NCBI GenBank assembly: GCA_030581615.1
Contig: JAKTTT010000005.1
Location: 186,001-250,000 of the forward strand
Origin: Alloascoidea africana
Taxonomy: Eukaryota > Ascomycota > Alloascoideomycetes > Alloascoideales > Alloascoideaceae
Direction: 5' to 3'
Length of the DNA stretch: 64,000 nt
Shown: positions 20,419-32,465 of the stretch, piece by piece
How the letters are laid out: every line of letters begins with the position of its first letter
Position numbering within the stretch: position 1 is the first letter of the stretch
Translations under genes and position numbers: made by a program
The notes under the pieces: generated by a model
What the model saw: the letters and a program-made list of their open reading frames with translations, nothing else
Databases searched by the model: none
What the model was told of the DNA's origin: nothing

Positions 20419-22131
20419 GGTTGAGGCGGCGGTGACAAAACAGATTCAGGCTCAGGCTCAGGCTCTTTGGCGTGTTGTGGCACACTTACTAGGACTAACT
20501 TCGGGCACGCCACTACGGGATACGGGATAGGCACCTCGGGCCCAACAATGGACCATGGACCTTGCTAAACTCGTGCCTGTCTGTGCCGACTGGCTCTTTT
20601 TCTCACACATCCTCCCTCTACTCGCTTTTCTCCGAGGTCTTGACGCAAAAAGAGTGGTAAAAATATCCTTGAAAGGGGCTGGCCTCTTTGTGTTACCCTG
20701 CTCTGTGTCCTGCGTGTGACTTTGTCCGAAGAATATAAAAGTGACTGCCATCGCCCCATTTCCTTTTCCTTCCACTCTTCCACATCACCAACAATCAACT
20801 TTTGAACTGCCAAGCTCCCGAGGATTTTGAGCTCGGCCTCAGCTTTATGGATTATACTAACGGAACCTGAACAGTTTTAGAAGCGTATGCAGTACTGTGC
20901 ACTTTGATACTTAAGACGAGTCGACAAATTTGCCCCCATTCGATAGGCATTATTAGACGGATTAGAAACCTAAACATTTTGAACACTAAACTCATGGACT
21001 CCACTAAAAATCGGCGATTTACTTTTTGCGCAATAATGATCCAACTCCAGCAATTTGTCTTGACTTGCAATCAAACGCCTCACTCTATTTCAACGTGATT
21101 TCTTTAACTAAGTTATCCATTATATAGCTCCGGCTACAGGCTAACCATAATACCTTACCATTTCCCTAATCAATACCCCCTGGATGCCGCTCAAGCCTTG
21201 GGCACCAGAGGATAAGGAACTCCAACTTGTACTTCTTTCAAAGGGCATACGGATGGTATATGACCAAAATTCTAGCTGCGCCGGAAAACATAAGAAATGC
21301 TGGAAATTCGATAGCTTACTTTTCAATCGATCCAGCGATATCCCTACTATCTGGTATATATCCACTTTCCAAATGTTGTAATTCGTTTACCAATTTATAA
21401 ACGGTTGCTGTCTCATCGAACCTACCTTATGCTTTTCGCCATTTGTCCAGCAAACGTTCAAGGCATTTGTACACTATAATCGGGCAATAATAGCATTGCA
21501 TACCTCACCTTAGCGTGTCAGCATTTGTTTTCGAAGTGATGTCTAAAGTAATGTGGGTTTTCGGGAAAAAAAAAGAGTTCTTGTAACAAGAAGCTATACC
21601 TTTCTTCGAATCTAAAAAGACTCGTGTATTTTCTAACGGTTTAATCGGTTGTGTCTCCTGGCACAATAGTTGGCTCCCTTTTTCATGTTTGTTTTATTCA
21701 TTTTGGATTATGATGAATGGTGTTTTAATGATCTTATGATGGTCACTTGGAGGAATTAATGATACATCGGTATTTTATAAGCTTTCACATACTTTGTTGG
21801 TTAATTTGGTTTGGAGGCAGAGTGAAGCAGGATCGAGATGACTTTTTTAGTAGGTGAGTGTCTTTTGTTTATGGGACTTGGCAGCTCAGGACCTCTCATG
21901 GGGGTCTTGGTCTTGTTTGCAAGGTTGTGAACAGGATCAAGACATTATGAAGAGGAAATAGTGGATAGCAATAGCAGTAGAAATGTATGATTTGTATAGT
22001 TTTTGTTTTAGCGCCAAGGTACAAAACCAGTGGCATCTGGTGAACCAGAAGTGGAAGGTTGTATTGGACCAGAAACGAAGATATGCCACTTCATCAACAC
22101 CAACCACTCCCAAGTCTGTCTTCGGTTGAGA
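20419..22131. other. 1.7-kb intergenic region with a faint Myb-like open fragment
   Basis: Divergent promoter space of POP7 and ERJ5. It is broken by stops in all frames. A fragment at 21184-21381 (+) reads MPLKPWAPEDKELQLVLLSK, loosely like a fungal Myb/SANT first helix, but continues without a convincing domain. No tRNA or other RNA recognised. Confidence 0.35.
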
Positions 22132-23164
22132 ATGAAACCATCTTTCATAATATTTGGTGTGCTTCTTCTGTTTTCGACTGCGGTTCTTGCTTGGACCAAA
22201 GAAGACCATGAGATATTTAGGTTGAATGACGAGCTCAAGAGAGACTTGGGCGCCAATGCAACTTTTTATACCTGGCTCAAGCTGTCAAAGGGACCCAAGT
22301 CGAGTTATGAGGAGATCAACAAGGCCTACAGAAAGATGAGCAGACGGATTCATCCAGATAAAGTGAAAGGCAGCAAGAAGGTCAAAAAGATTGCTAATGA
22401 GCGATTTGCGAGACTTGGAATTGTTGCAGACATTCTGAGAAGTTCTCAAAAGGATCGGTACGATTACTTTTTAGAAAACGGGTTTCCGAAATGGAGAGGA
22501 AGAGACTATTACTATTCTGTATGAACTTTTGTTTGATTTGAGCTGTTCCTTTGCTCTAACACGTCATGTTTAGAAATTTCGTCCCGGACTAGGAGCGGTT
22601 TTGGTGTTTCTCTATTTTCTCATTTCCGGAGCACACTACGTCATGTTGAAAATCCAGGCTACTCAGGATCGCAAGCGGATTCAAAACTACATTACCATGA
22701 TTCTCAAAGAGGCCTGGCCAAATGGCGTGCAAGGAGGAGACTATTCGAATCGAATGGTTGAAACCACAGATGGTAGAAAGTTTTTGGCAACTTTTGCAGG
22801 TTTGGTGTATCTCATTGACCCTAAGGATGACAAGAAGAAACATCTTTTGGACTCGGATGAAGTGATAGAGCCTATGTGGAGAATGACTGCTCTTTTCCGG
22901 ATTCCAAAGTTTTTCTGGAATATCACTGTTGCTAAAGTTGTGAAAAGTTGGTATATTGAGCCCTATGTTCCTGAGGTAAAGCCAAATACTAGTACCAGCG
23001 ATCTGTCAAGCCAGGGGGATATAGATGAGGAAGATGAAGCAAAGGCTACTGGGAGCAAGATTAAGAGAAAGAAGAATAAAGGAAGACCAGGAATAAAAGC
23101 AAAAGCGTTGCAAAGTGGTATCAAGATGAGAGAGGGCCCAAAAGCTTCAGGCTCGGGGAAATGA
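22132..23164 (+). CDS. ERJ5: ER membrane J-domain protein Erj5, two exons
   Basis: Type of Hsp40 that supports Kar2/BiP in ER folding. Exon 1 (22132-22518) and exon 2 (22574-23164) join through GTATGA donor, CTCTAAC branch and GTTTAG acceptor, giving 325 residues (yeast 295). A signal peptide/anchor MKPSFIIFGVLLLFSTAVLAW is followed by a lumenal J domain (about residues 44-112): FYTWLKLSKGPKSSYEEINK, the catalytic HPD in RRIHPDKVKG near residue 74, and DRYDYFLENGFP. A transmembrane helix GLGAVLVFLYFLISG follows at about residues 134-148, then a cytosolic domain and a basic Lys-rich tail. An acidic Asp/Glu cluster precedes the tail. Start ATG is the one that yields the signal peptide. Confidence 0.93.
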
Positions 23165-23781
23165 ACAGACAAACAAATGTTTGTTCCATCTATTGCATTG
23201 CGATATCGCTACGTCTCACCAAAAAGTTTACAATATGAAAAGCACATAAGACATATGGAACATGATGCTATAGACGTATGTACTAAGCGTGACTAGAAGT
23301 AATACTATTTCTAAATCAAAATAATACTGAAAGAAAAAAGTGATTGAGAAACAGGTGAAAAGTGCACGTAGTGCTCAGTAGTGCTTCTAATACACGCAGA
23401 TGCCAGTAAGTAAATCAATATCGTTTCAGGAACTTCAATGGTATAAAATACTAACGTCCTATGCTATGCATAAATAGCAAACGACGATGGATAGTGATAA
23501 GAAAAAAAAATGTGCAAAATATTAGCAGGCCAGATAGATAGATACATAAATAGCACAGGAATAACAAAAGCAAAACAAACAATGAACGTATAAAATGCAA
23601 GTTCATGATCAAATGGGGAGGGAAAAAAGAATAGTTCAAAATGAGCAATACCAAACAAAGTGTTACACTGATCATCATTAAAGGCCAAAATAGTAGAAGA
23701 AAAAAAAAACTTGAAAGTAATGTGTTTCTCCAAACAATGACAAGCCTAAGTAACAGGCAAATACAATACACATGGAAAGGT
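23165..23781. other. Convergent 3' region between ERJ5 and the SAPS gene
   Basis: AT-rich; short open frames are of low complexity. No gene seen. Confidence 0.45.
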
Positions 23782-26709
23782 TCATGCATAACGGTTGAAC
23801 ATCATGCTTTGGCTCCTGTAGTCTTCATTCTCATCAAGGTTGGGAATATCATTATCCCTCTCATCATCGTAGATGCCATATACAGAGGCAATGCGTCCGT
23901 TGGAATATCGCGATTTCAATTTAATGGGTGTGCCACTTTCCTCTTCCATGTTTTGGTTCCGAACTTTGCAATAGCTGAGCTCTTGGTCCAAAGCATCGTC
24001 ATCATCATCATCATAACAATCAAACTTGTCCCGATTCTCCAGTTCGCCATAATTTTTGCCATTTGTGGCGAAATTATCCTTCTGAATCGATGTTAGATTG
24101 TTTGGACGAGCTTTCTCGAACTCGTCGCCGACTTCAACAATGTCATCTTGATCAAAGGAGCCTGAAAACTCATCATCACGATCAGCTTCTAGGAAAAGTT
24201 GATCATTAGCGTCACCTATTGAGCCAGCATCAAATTGGTCTCTTGAAGCAGGTCTCTCGCCACCTAGTACCGCCTCGTATTTGGCACGAGCATCTAATAG
24301 AACTTCATCCACAAAGTTTTCCCATTCCTTGGATTCGTTGAAAAGCTTGTCCACAGATGCTGAAATGGAACACGGTTGTAAGGACTCTGTCCAGTTAGAT
24401 TTTGTGTAAATTGTGCTGAACTTGAGAACCTCCTCGGCCATAAGCGTTAGATGTCCCATGAATCCAAACCTCATTCCAGTTTTGATTTCGTGATCATGGC
24501 ACATTGATGCGCATTTCACTATAAAATCAAGCATCAAGAATTCGGAATCCATGAATAGTGCGATACAGAGAAACTTATTGAACCCAAAGTCCATAGGACC
24601 ATTTAAAATCTGTTGAGAAATGTCAAAAACAATATTATGCAAAAAGTTATTAAAGGGGAATCGTGTGAAAAAAGACATTGCCAGTGGGATAAGGTGCGAA
24701 TCCAAGAGTGCAATTTTGAAAACATCGGCTATTGTCGGGGATTGTCGCAGTTGAGACTGCTCTTCTTCAAGGGCAGAATCGTCTGCATCAGGGGTTGTCG
24801 ATTCTGTTTCAATTTTAAGGGAATTACTATTATCACTCGAGATGATCTCAATCTCAGATCCGTCATTCTTGAGCTCACTAGATTCAATTTCTGGAAGCTC
24901 TGTTGTGGTATTGCTTACCACTTGAGCTGAATCATCATCCTCTTGGTCAGACTTGTATTTTTCAATGTTATCAGCATTCAAGACACCATCGTCAACCTCC
25001 AGAAGCACATCATAAATGTTTGTTTCTGTTTTCCCGCGATCTTCCGTTAGTGTTTCCGTTGAATCTGTTGAAATGTTCGACGAGAGCAATGTTTTTAGAC
25101 AACCATTCTCGTCGCCAGTATCTTCATCAGTATCATACAGCGATGTCTTGAGGATCTTGCTGGAAATGACCATAATCTCATCTTCGATTCTGTCATCACT
25201 CGAGCAAAGCTTGTTCTTAGTGTTGTCAATCTTCTCAAGCTCCTCCGTTTCAAGAGTCTCGACGCTATCATTTGTTGAACTGTTCTCCTTCATCTCAGTC
25301 TCATATCGCGAGTCACATTCCGATGAAGAAGAGACTCCGCTATCAACTGGTGGGCCTGGAAAATAGCCCAGTCTCGAAATACTCAACTGTCTAATTATGT
25401 CTCGTTCCAACACAATCTCCTCTACATTTGGCTCATTCAACAGGGACATATTGCTACAGTGAAGTAGCTCAGCAATCAACTCACATATCTTCAATCGAGG
25501 AAAACCTAAAGGCTCAAATACTCCACCCGCTGACGTGGGTGTTTTCTTCGTGTTGGGTTTATTCAGAATTTCAAAAAGCTTGGAAAGATTTTCGGCAAAT
25601 ACTTTGAGAATATGTCCAAGAAAAATGGGGTCCCTGAAACCAGGCGGATGAGAGTCGACACTAACAAGCATCAGGGGCACCAGGTCAAAATCCGAGTTGT
25701 TCTTCCGTATCGTTTCAATAATGATTTCGACCCCCTGAACAAGACTGGTCTCATTTCCAATCATATGCTTGACAAGCGACCTGATACATTTCTCACTTAC
25801 GAGTTGATGGGTTAGCATGTTCGGGCCAATAGTAGTGGCTTCAACTTTGGAAATATTCGAAACCGTAATAAGCGCCTTGATGAAGTCTGCAGCACAAACC
25901 TTGACACTGTTGTCAATTGCCGGTTCAAGAAAGTCGACCAGCTTTTCCATCAGGCCATTCTGATACAGGTATATTATGATGTCGTTTGGTTCCTCTGGCC
26001 TATCCAGAGAGATGATCCGCAGTAGCAGATCCATTACCTGCTGGTTGTCAATGTGGTTCAGAAAGAGGTCGACCAAATCCGGAATAGTTTTCAGAAATGT
26101 AATTGTTTCATCGAGGCGATGCGATAGTAAACAGTCTTGTATTTTCACAAAGCAGTTGGAGACCTGAGGTAGCAGGCGATGGGGAGTAGCTAGTATCGAC
26201 CATAGCTTGTTCATGGTGCGAAAGCTAGACACCAGAGCATCTGTGATGCACCATACATCTGAGGCCAAGATCTCTGCAGCGGTATTCATAAGAGTCATTA
26301 TATTTTTGGCCTCTTTCACTGTCATTGGTTTTGACCGCGGTGGGAATGGCTCTTCCAGCTCGTTGGGGTTGTTGATAGTGTCTCGCTGTGCAAAGTATGG
26401 AACTGAAGGAAATTCGATTTCATCGTGGTCACAGTCGCCATCCGTGTCATTTACCAGTCCGCCAAAGGATTCCTCCAAAAGCTCACTCTCGCTGTACTCG
26501 AAAGCCGCTGCTCTGTGAACAGCACACGCTAGGCCGTACAAGTTTTCATTTTCTGTGAGATAGTCAATGACTTTTGAATTCGAAGCGAATACCTCCTGGA
26601 GCAGGTCAGGTTCGCAGAGAATTTTTTCGAGTGTGGTATTAGAAGGGTCATCCAGGAGTTTGCTCAGGGCGTTGTAAGAACGATACTCTCCAAACTTCCA
26701 AAACGACAT
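23782..26709 (-). CDS. SAPS-domain Sit4 phosphatase-associated protein (Sap4/155/185/190 type)
   Basis: 975 residues, single exon. SAPS proteins bind the PP2A-like phosphatase Sit4 (human PP6) and direct it in TOR signalling, G1 progression and ER-Golgi traffic. The N-terminus MSFWKFGEYRSYNALSKLLD followed by TTLEKILCEPDLLQE and VIDYLTE is the canonical SAPS entry. The SAPS helical repeat domain runs through about residue 450 (DLFLNHIDNQQVMDLLLRII, LTHQLVSEKCIRSLVKHMIG, KICELIAELLHCSNM). A long acidic Ser/Glu/Asp-rich insert (about 455-640) precedes a second conserved block, IPLAMSFFTRFPFNNFLHNIVFDI, and an acidic C-terminus. Which of the four yeast paralogues it corresponds to cannot be settled; a single ancestral gene is likely. 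Confidence 0.92.
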   Translation of the reverse strand: MSFWKFGEYRSYNALSKLLDDPSNTTLEKILCEPDLLQEVFASNSKVIDYLTENENLYGLACAVHRAAAFEYSESELLEESFGGLVNDTDGDCDHDEIEFPSVPYFAQRDTINNPNELEEPFPPRSKPMTVKEAKNIMTLMNTAAEILASDVWCITDALVSSFRTMNKLWSILATPHRLLPQVSNCFVKIQDCLLSHRLDETITFLKTIPDLVDLFLNHIDNQQVMDLLLRIISLDRPEEPNDIIIYLYQNGLMEKLVDFLEPAIDNSVKVCAADFIKALITVSNISKVEATTIGPNMLTHQLVSEKCIRSLVKHMIGNETSLVQGVEIIIETIRKNNSDFDLVPLMLVSVDSHPPGFRDPIFLGHILKVFAENLSKLFEILNKPNTKKTPTSAGGVFEPLGFPRLKICELIAELLHCSNMSLLNEPNVEEIVLERDIIRQLSISRLGYFPGPPVDSGVSSSSECDSRYETEMKENSSTNDSVETLETEELEKIDNTKNKLCSSDDRIEDEIMVISSKILKTSLYDTDEDTGDENGCLKTLLSSNISTDSTETLTEDRGKTETNIYDVLLEVDDGVLNADNIEKYKSDQEDDDSAQVVSNTTTELPEIESSELKNDGSEIEIISSDNSNSLKIETESTTPDADDSALEEEQSQLRQSPTIADVFKIALLDSHLIPLAMSFFTRFPFNNFLHNIVFDISQQILNGPMDFGFNKFLCIALFMDSEFLMLDFIVKCASMCHDHEIKTGMRFGFMGHLTLMAEEVLKFSTIYTKSNWTESLQPCSISASVDKLFNESKEWENFVDEVLLDARAKYEAVLGGERPASRDQFDAGSIGDANDQLFLEADRDDEFSGSFDQDDIVEVGDEFEKARPNNLTSIQKDNFATNGKNYGELENRDKFDCYDDDDDDALDQELSYCKVRNQNMEEESGTPIKLKSRYSNGRIASVYGIYDDERDNDIPNLDENEDYRSQSMMFNRYA

Positions 26710-29030
26710 TCTGTTATCTTCTTTTCAAGTGAATGTAGTTAGAAAAGAATAAAGAGAGGGTTGGATGTTACCGTTGGGTAGAGAAAGGAGGGAAAAGAAA
26801 AGAAGAGGAGTAAGAGAAGAAGAAGAATGGAGAATTGAGATTCGAAAATGTCAAAATGATGGGTGTAGAACAGCTAAACAGGAACAAGCGAAACCAGGAA
26901 AGAAAGCAATCCCAACACAGCTGGATTCAAAACTAAAACTATTAAATTTAAAATTTAAAATAATTTAATTTAATTTGCAACAAAACGCAGGGCCAGAAAG
27001 CAGTATTGACAGAAAGAGAGAAGAACACTAGGGGTTTAGTACTAATAGAAGAGAAGCTAAGGAAAAATAGAACTCCGATGTTGGGGGTGGATCGGATCAC
27101 GTGTGTCGTTCTTATGCTGAATGGAAGCCAATGGATTAGCCTATAGCTGCCAAAATTGCGGTAGGAACTGAGTTTAATTGCCTTCTTTTAAACCTAATCG
27201 TGCTGTATGGATCGGTGTCAAAGCGATGAGGGCGGATAGTGATGGGCCTCAAAATGTAAAGAAGGAAAGGTAAAAGTCGCGTGCTTAAGTGGGATCTTCA
27301 GGAAGACTGGATCTGCGGCTATTTCTGGAATATTTTGTAAAATTGATGGATTCCAGCTTGAGACAAACTTCTTTTGACAAAACTGCTAGAATTGTCGTCC
27401 AACATGCCTCGCCTACACACTGTAGCCTAGCTCTTTTGACAGGCGGAAGATGTCCTTGCATGAAATAATGCGGAGTTTGATGGCTCACCTTTTATCCGTC
27501 TTTAGATTTTTGGTTGAACACTTGAAACAGTGGACGATTTTGATCCCTGATTTCTTCTCTAACTGTGATGAGGTAGAGGAACCCGAGATGGGAAAGGAAA
27601 CATCAAATCCGAGGGAATCTATACAACAAAATTTATTCCTCTACCGATGCTAAGCCAAAACAAAACTCTGGACTGGGTTGTGGCTTATCATATAAATGCA
27701 TCGAGATCTTAAATATTGTCAATATGTCAACAGAACTTAAAACAGGGTCCAATTCGAAAACTAAGCGAGATCTAGTACATTTATTTCTTCATGCTGGAAA
27801 TGGGTACCCCGATCCGGAGCTTGAAATTAAACATGGTTTGTCATTCTCATCCTGCTCAACTGCATAATCCAGCCGCCTTGGTTCGTTCTTAAATGTCCTG
27901 TTTATTCCCTAAAAAACCCCACAAATATGAAAATTCCAAGGAGAAAAGGAAATTGTAATTTGTATCTGGCCCTTTTTTATTGGAAAACTGTGTTTGTGCG
28001 TATATTCTCGCTGATATGTTCCATACGCCCACATGTTTTGATGGTAACATTGAAAAGAATTGTGTTTAAACTACCTTGGCCTTTTAGTTCCTATTAGAAA
28101 TACTTTAAATCGGACAAGCAGTTCAAGTTTAAGCAACCAATGCGTTGATGCAGCATATGGGAAGGTCCCGTTCCATATGGAAGATGGAAGGTCATGGTGC
28201 CTGGTCTGTTTAGTCTCAGAAAACAACGTGGGCGGTTTAGTGTAAGACTCTGAGGATATTGATGACTGTGAGCTTGAAAACCTCAACTATTGCAATTCCT
28301 TCAAACTAAACCATGTGCCCGTTTGCAATACAATTGGGAACATTTTGACGGATATCGTTTTAATCGAAACCTAATCGTCAACATCAGAATGACAGCCAAT
28401 ATAGCATACTTATAGAGCCGCACAATTTTTGGCAAGTTATTTCTTCTTAACCTTGTCATTGAAACCCTAGATTAGTTAAGGTTGATATTTATCTGATCCA
28501 TCAAAAGAGACATCTAGCAAAAAAATGGACCTTTTTTCATTTCTGTATCGTAATGGATTCTCCAATAATGCCGCGATAACCTCGGAAACACAACAACATC
28601 GTTGTTACCTTTTAAAAATATCACACACTTTATTTTCATTTTCATTTTAATCGTAAAACGTAAATCATTTTTTTCCCTAAACTTCTATTAAATTTGTCAA
28701 CCAAAAAAGACAAACAATGACCTCACAATAAATAAAAAACTACAGTTGAAGAGAAAACAAAATCCAATCCGTGTGTGTTGAACACAGCCCATTGTTTGCA
28801 TGCCATCAAAAATCAATCAAAAATCAAAAAAGGGAGGTAAAAAACGATCATAAAACTCACATGAACAAGCAAAAAAAAAAAGAAATGTAGAAAAGTTCTA
28901 AAATACATCTACCAATTTCATCATTAGGCGTTTTACAAGCAAAACAAGAAGAAGAAAAAAAATATGAAAAACTTTTTATCAAGAGGAACAAACAAAAAAT
29001 AAAAACAGTTCAAAAAGGAACAAATAATCA
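26710..29030. other. 2.3-kb intergenic region
   Basis: Promoter side of the leftward SAPS gene and 3' side of the leftward GATA gene. A CACGTG motif lies at 27098-27103. A 47-codon open frame at 27724-27867 (+) has ordinary composition but no support. The last 400 bases are A-rich with poly(A)/poly(T) tracts, suiting the long GATA-gene 3' region. Confidence 0.4.
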
Positions 29031-31712
29031 TTATAAAGACAACTTTAACCAGTCCCATTGAGATGTATCCAGATCTTGTTTTGATTTTTCTTTATGTTTA
29101 CCTTTATCCTGACGCTTATATTCCAATTCTTTATGTGGTTTAAATTCTCCAAAGTTATTATCATTTTGGGTAGTAAATGCAGTCGAACGAGTTATTCTCG
29201 GGTTTCTGGATATGCCGCCGCCGCCGTGCTGCTCGTTTTCGCGGGCCGTCTTTATCACTAACGGGGAAGAAAATGCAGAATCCCGATTTTGACTAACAAC
29301 AACATCATCGGCACCGGATCTTTCTATAGCTTTTCTGTCCACATTTGAGATATGTGCACGAGATTTTGCCATTTTGGAAGAAGATTTGGATTTGTGAACG
29401 CTACCTGACGTTGCAGAATAAGAAGGGGCAGAGATTGAGGAACTATCATGGAGCTCTTTATAACCTGAGGGAGTGAACTTGAAAGCTTTTGATTTTGAGG
29501 AGGAATAGGCCGCTTTAGCATCTGGAGCACAGCTTGATGATAAGAAATTGCTGCTCACATGCTGCTGAGAACTTCCTGTCCAGGATTTGGGCTTGGAGTT
29601 GAGCGCCATTGTGGGTGACGATGATCCGCCACGGCTATGTACTTTCTTTCTTGCCAGGTGTCTCTGCTTGGGGATGGAAATGGATTTCGGGCGAGACGAA
29701 GAAGGCGATCCTGGGGTATGAGTGGCTGAAGTGGGCGGCTTTGGCAAAATAGGAACGTTCTTAGGCTTAGGGGCAATCAACAACGGCCTTTGTCCAGGAA
29801 AACTTTCTGGTCGATATCCCAAAAAGCTGGAATAGAAATCGGTGTTAAGCGCCATATCCAAAGGCGGTCGTTGGCTTGAGCCAGTTCTGTTCCAAGAGGC
29901 TTCATCAGAGTAAAGCGCATAACCATAACCTGGAACTGGGGCTCCCCTGCTGTAATAGTAGTCCATTGGCATTGTTTTCGGGTTGGAAATAGGGGCAGAT
30001 CTTCGGCTATTCCTCTTCTTAATGACGTCCGTTTTCAGAGAAAGAGGACGGGCAGTTCCGTGGAGCTTCTGAAATAAACCGCAAGCATTGCATAGAACAT
30101 TTCCGTGACTGTCTCGTCGCCATAATGGAGTGGTTCTGGTGTGACAATTGCTGCATTTGGTCGCCAAGTTATTATTTAAAGGTTTTGATTCCGATGAGCA
30201 TGAGCCAGATCCTGATCCAGCCGTATAGTTATTATTGCCTGTGTTTTTATTGTGATGATCTACCGGTTTCACCGAGGACTTGGCCATCTCTTCAACAATT
30301 CCAATAACTGATTTTCGGCGTGACTCTGTTCCCATCTTGGAATCATCCATTTGCATTTCTCTTTTCAATGTTGTGCCTCTGGTTAGTGAACCCGAAAGGG
30401 CGGAAATAGAAGGAAATTTACTAATGTCTTTAGACAAAATGTCCTGATCGGATGAAGGCAAGGCTTTAGAAGATCCAACATTGAAAAACTCGGGCATTAT
30501 GTTATCCGTCATGATGTCATCTTTTTCCTCTCTGTTGAGTTCGAAGTTGGAATCTTGGAGAAAAGAAGATGACTGAAAGAATGAACCGCTTTGCGACGAG
30601 ACAAACCCATCACCAAATCTCGTGGTATTGCTGCTTTTGCTCGAGGAAAAAGTCGCTGTATTGCTGCTGCCTAGATCCGATCTAGAAGCAAAGTGTGCCG
30701 AACTGGACGATTCGAAGTGGCCTTGATTAAGTTGCTGGTCATAAACATTTGTCTCAAAAGTGGCTGACGAGCATGGAGGCAAGGTCCAGTGTTGTCCTTC
30801 AATAGCAGAAGGCACCAGTGCCGACTCTATGTTAAAGTCCACGGGTGATTGGGAACTGTTAGGCGTTAGATTACACTCTGAACCAGAAGACGTTGAAGGT
30901 GAATCGTACCGCTTGTTATGGCGGCTGTTTTTGTTGTCATGGCTGTGGTTAGTATTATAGTCATTCCCACTGGCGCGATTTTCATGAGAATTTGAAATAA
31001 GGTCCAGAGATGTGGGATCAAATTTTCCAGAGTCCAATGCCAGGCATTCCCAGTCAAGAGTATCAAAACTGGCCAAATTTATCTGGTTTTCATGGTGGTA
31101 AGCGCGATGACTGTGGCGATGATGGGCATGCTTGGGGGAATTGGTCCTGCTTCCAGTTGAAGAGGAAGAAAAATAGGACAAGCCCTTGGCACGACTGGAC
31201 TTGGACGAATTTAAGTTGCTGGAAATGTTCATTGACTGAGACATGAGAAGGAGTTGACGGTCAAACTCTGCAGATCCAGAGCCAGTAGACCCTGAGAATG
31301 AACTTTGCTTGGAATGAAAAGCATCCGGTTGCTCAGCGGCAAAGCAGTGACCCTTGGAAGTCCTCAGAGTGTCCAACGGCTGGAGTAATGGGATTGTAAT
31401 ATGTTCTGAAGTGCTGGTAGTGGGTTGAATTTTTGGAGAAATGGGATTAGGTCTGTCGCCATGCGTATAGGTATGGAAACCCTGTTTGGCCATCACTGGA
31501 GAGCCAGAATTGGAGCTGGTGAAATCTGACGGCGAAGCAGACGACAATGAAGAAGAAGAAGAGGAAAGAGAAGATGGCAGTGGGGAAGGGATTGGTTTTG
31601 TTTCAATCTGTTTGGCTCGCCAGTTTCTATTTTCCAAGCGCGTTTTGTAGGTCAATGTTTTTTTGGCGTGTGAATAGAGTTCTAATATATTTGGAGACTG
31701 AGGGTTTATCAT
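29031..31712 (-). CDS. GATA-type zinc-finger transcription factor (Gat1/Gln3/AreA group)
   Basis: 893 residues with one GATA finger at about residues 517-545: [19 protein letters not shown] then VLCNACG, i.e. C-x2-C-x17-C-x2-C, followed by [17 protein letters not shown] and a basic KKRNSRR tail. Near the N-terminus, [20 protein letters not shown] followed by RNWR matches the DUF1752 motif found in nitrogen-regulatory GATA activators. The remainder is very rich in Ser, Thr and Asn, and the C-terminus ends [10 protein letters not shown], an aromatic/acidic end like an activation motif. Likely regulates nitrogen-catabolite genes. A TTTCTGCAG acceptor-like sequence just upstream of the ATG suggests a leader intron or an earlier exon. 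Confidence 0.9.
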   Translation of the reverse strand: MINPQSPNILELYSHAKKTLTYKTRLENRNWRAKQIETKPIPSPLPSSLSSSSSSLSSASPSDFTSSNSGSPVMAKQGFHTYTHGDRPNPISPKIQPTTSTSEHITIPLLQPLDTLRTSKGHCFAAEQPDAFHSKQSSFSGSTGSGSAEFDRQLLLMSQSMNISSNLNSSKSSRAKGLSYFSSSSTGSRTNSPKHAHHRHSHRAYHHENQINLASFDTLDWECLALDSGKFDPTSLDLISNSHENRASGNDYNTNHSHDNKNSRHNKRYDSPSTSSGSECNLTPNSSQSPVDFNIESALVPSAIEGQHWTLPPCSSATFETNVYDQQLNQGHFESSSSAHFASRSDLGSSNTATFSSSKSSNTTRFGDGFVSSQSGSFFQSSSFLQDSNFELNREEKDDIMTDNIMPEFFNVGSSKALPSSDQDILSKDISKFPSISALSGSLTRGTTLKREMQMDDSKMGTESRRKSVIGIVEEMAKSSVKPVDHHNKNTGNNNYTAGSGSGSCSSESKPLNNNLATKCSNCHTRTTPLWRRDSHGNVLCNACGLFQKLHGTARPLSLKTDVIKKRNSRRSAPISNPKTMPMDYYYSRGAPVPGYGYALYSDEASWNRTGSSQRPPLDMALNTDFYSSFLGYRPESFPGQRPLLIAPKPKNVPILPKPPTSATHTPGSPSSSRPKSISIPKQRHLARKKVHSRGGSSSPTMALNSKPKSWTGSSQQHVSSNFLSSSCAPDAKAAYSSSKSKAFKFTPSGYKELHDSSSISAPSYSATSGSVHKSKSSSKMAKSRAHISNVDRKAIERSGADDVVVSQNRDSAFSSPLVIKTARENEQHGGGGISRNPRITRSTAFTTQNDNNFGEFKPHKELEYKRQDKGKHKEKSKQDLDTSQWDWLKLSL

Positions 31713-32465
31713 TGCTCTCAGGCTGCAGAAATAAAAGAAAAACAGCCACGGCGAAACCCAAGATGCTCAATACCGATCAATCCCAGGCAGATAGCTTACT
31801 TCTTTTTGAGAAAGAGATGGAGAAGGGGGAGGAAGAAGAAAGAAAAAAAACCTGGGGGAATGTAGCGACATGATATATATCGATGGAGAGCCATTTTTGT
31901 CCAGTATAGCACTATACCAGTAGACCTGAAAGTGAAGAGAAAAAGCAAAAAAAAGCAAAAAAAAAAGTCCCCTTTTTTGTTTTCTGTGTTTTTCCCCAAA
32001 ATTTTCCCTTTCCTTTTCCCTTTTTTTCTTGTTTCTGCAAAACCGCCGCGAGAGACGGATATGCACATGCTGCTGCATAGGCATGCCCGAGTGCATGCGA
32101 AAACTGTGTATGTATGCAGAGTGACATTTACGTTCGCCGGAAAAGTGTCACCAAAATGAAATAATAATCTCTCAACATCACACACAAGACCACCTTTTTC
32201 GCCCTCTGCGAGTCCAATCAATTGATGGCGGGCTTGAGACAACGGAGACTTGTCTTGGAGCAAAATCCCTCGTCAGCAAAACACTTCGGAGAACATAGAA
32301 CGGCCAGCGACCATCCACGACAAATTTTTCTGCTCGTGCTCGTTCGCTCAATGCCTCCAGAAACATCCGTACACCTATAGTGTGCCAGCTCACTCTTTTT
32401 CTTTATGTCTCATGCTTTGTTCCTCTTCACTACAGACATAATACTTATCACTATTTTTCACAAAT
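31713..32465. other. Divergent promoter of the GATA factor and MPD1
   Basis: Contains long A/T homopolymer tracts near 31950-32040 on both strands, typical of nucleosome-poor fungal promoters. No gene seen. Confidence 0.45.

Noticed and set aside
27724-27867. 47-codon plus-strand ORF in the SAPS-GATA gap
   Set aside because: Too short, no motif and no splice signal supporting a longer gene.
31767-32263. Overlapping open frames in the GATA-MPD1 promoter
   Set aside because: Low-complexity translations of homopolymer tracts in a divergent promoter.
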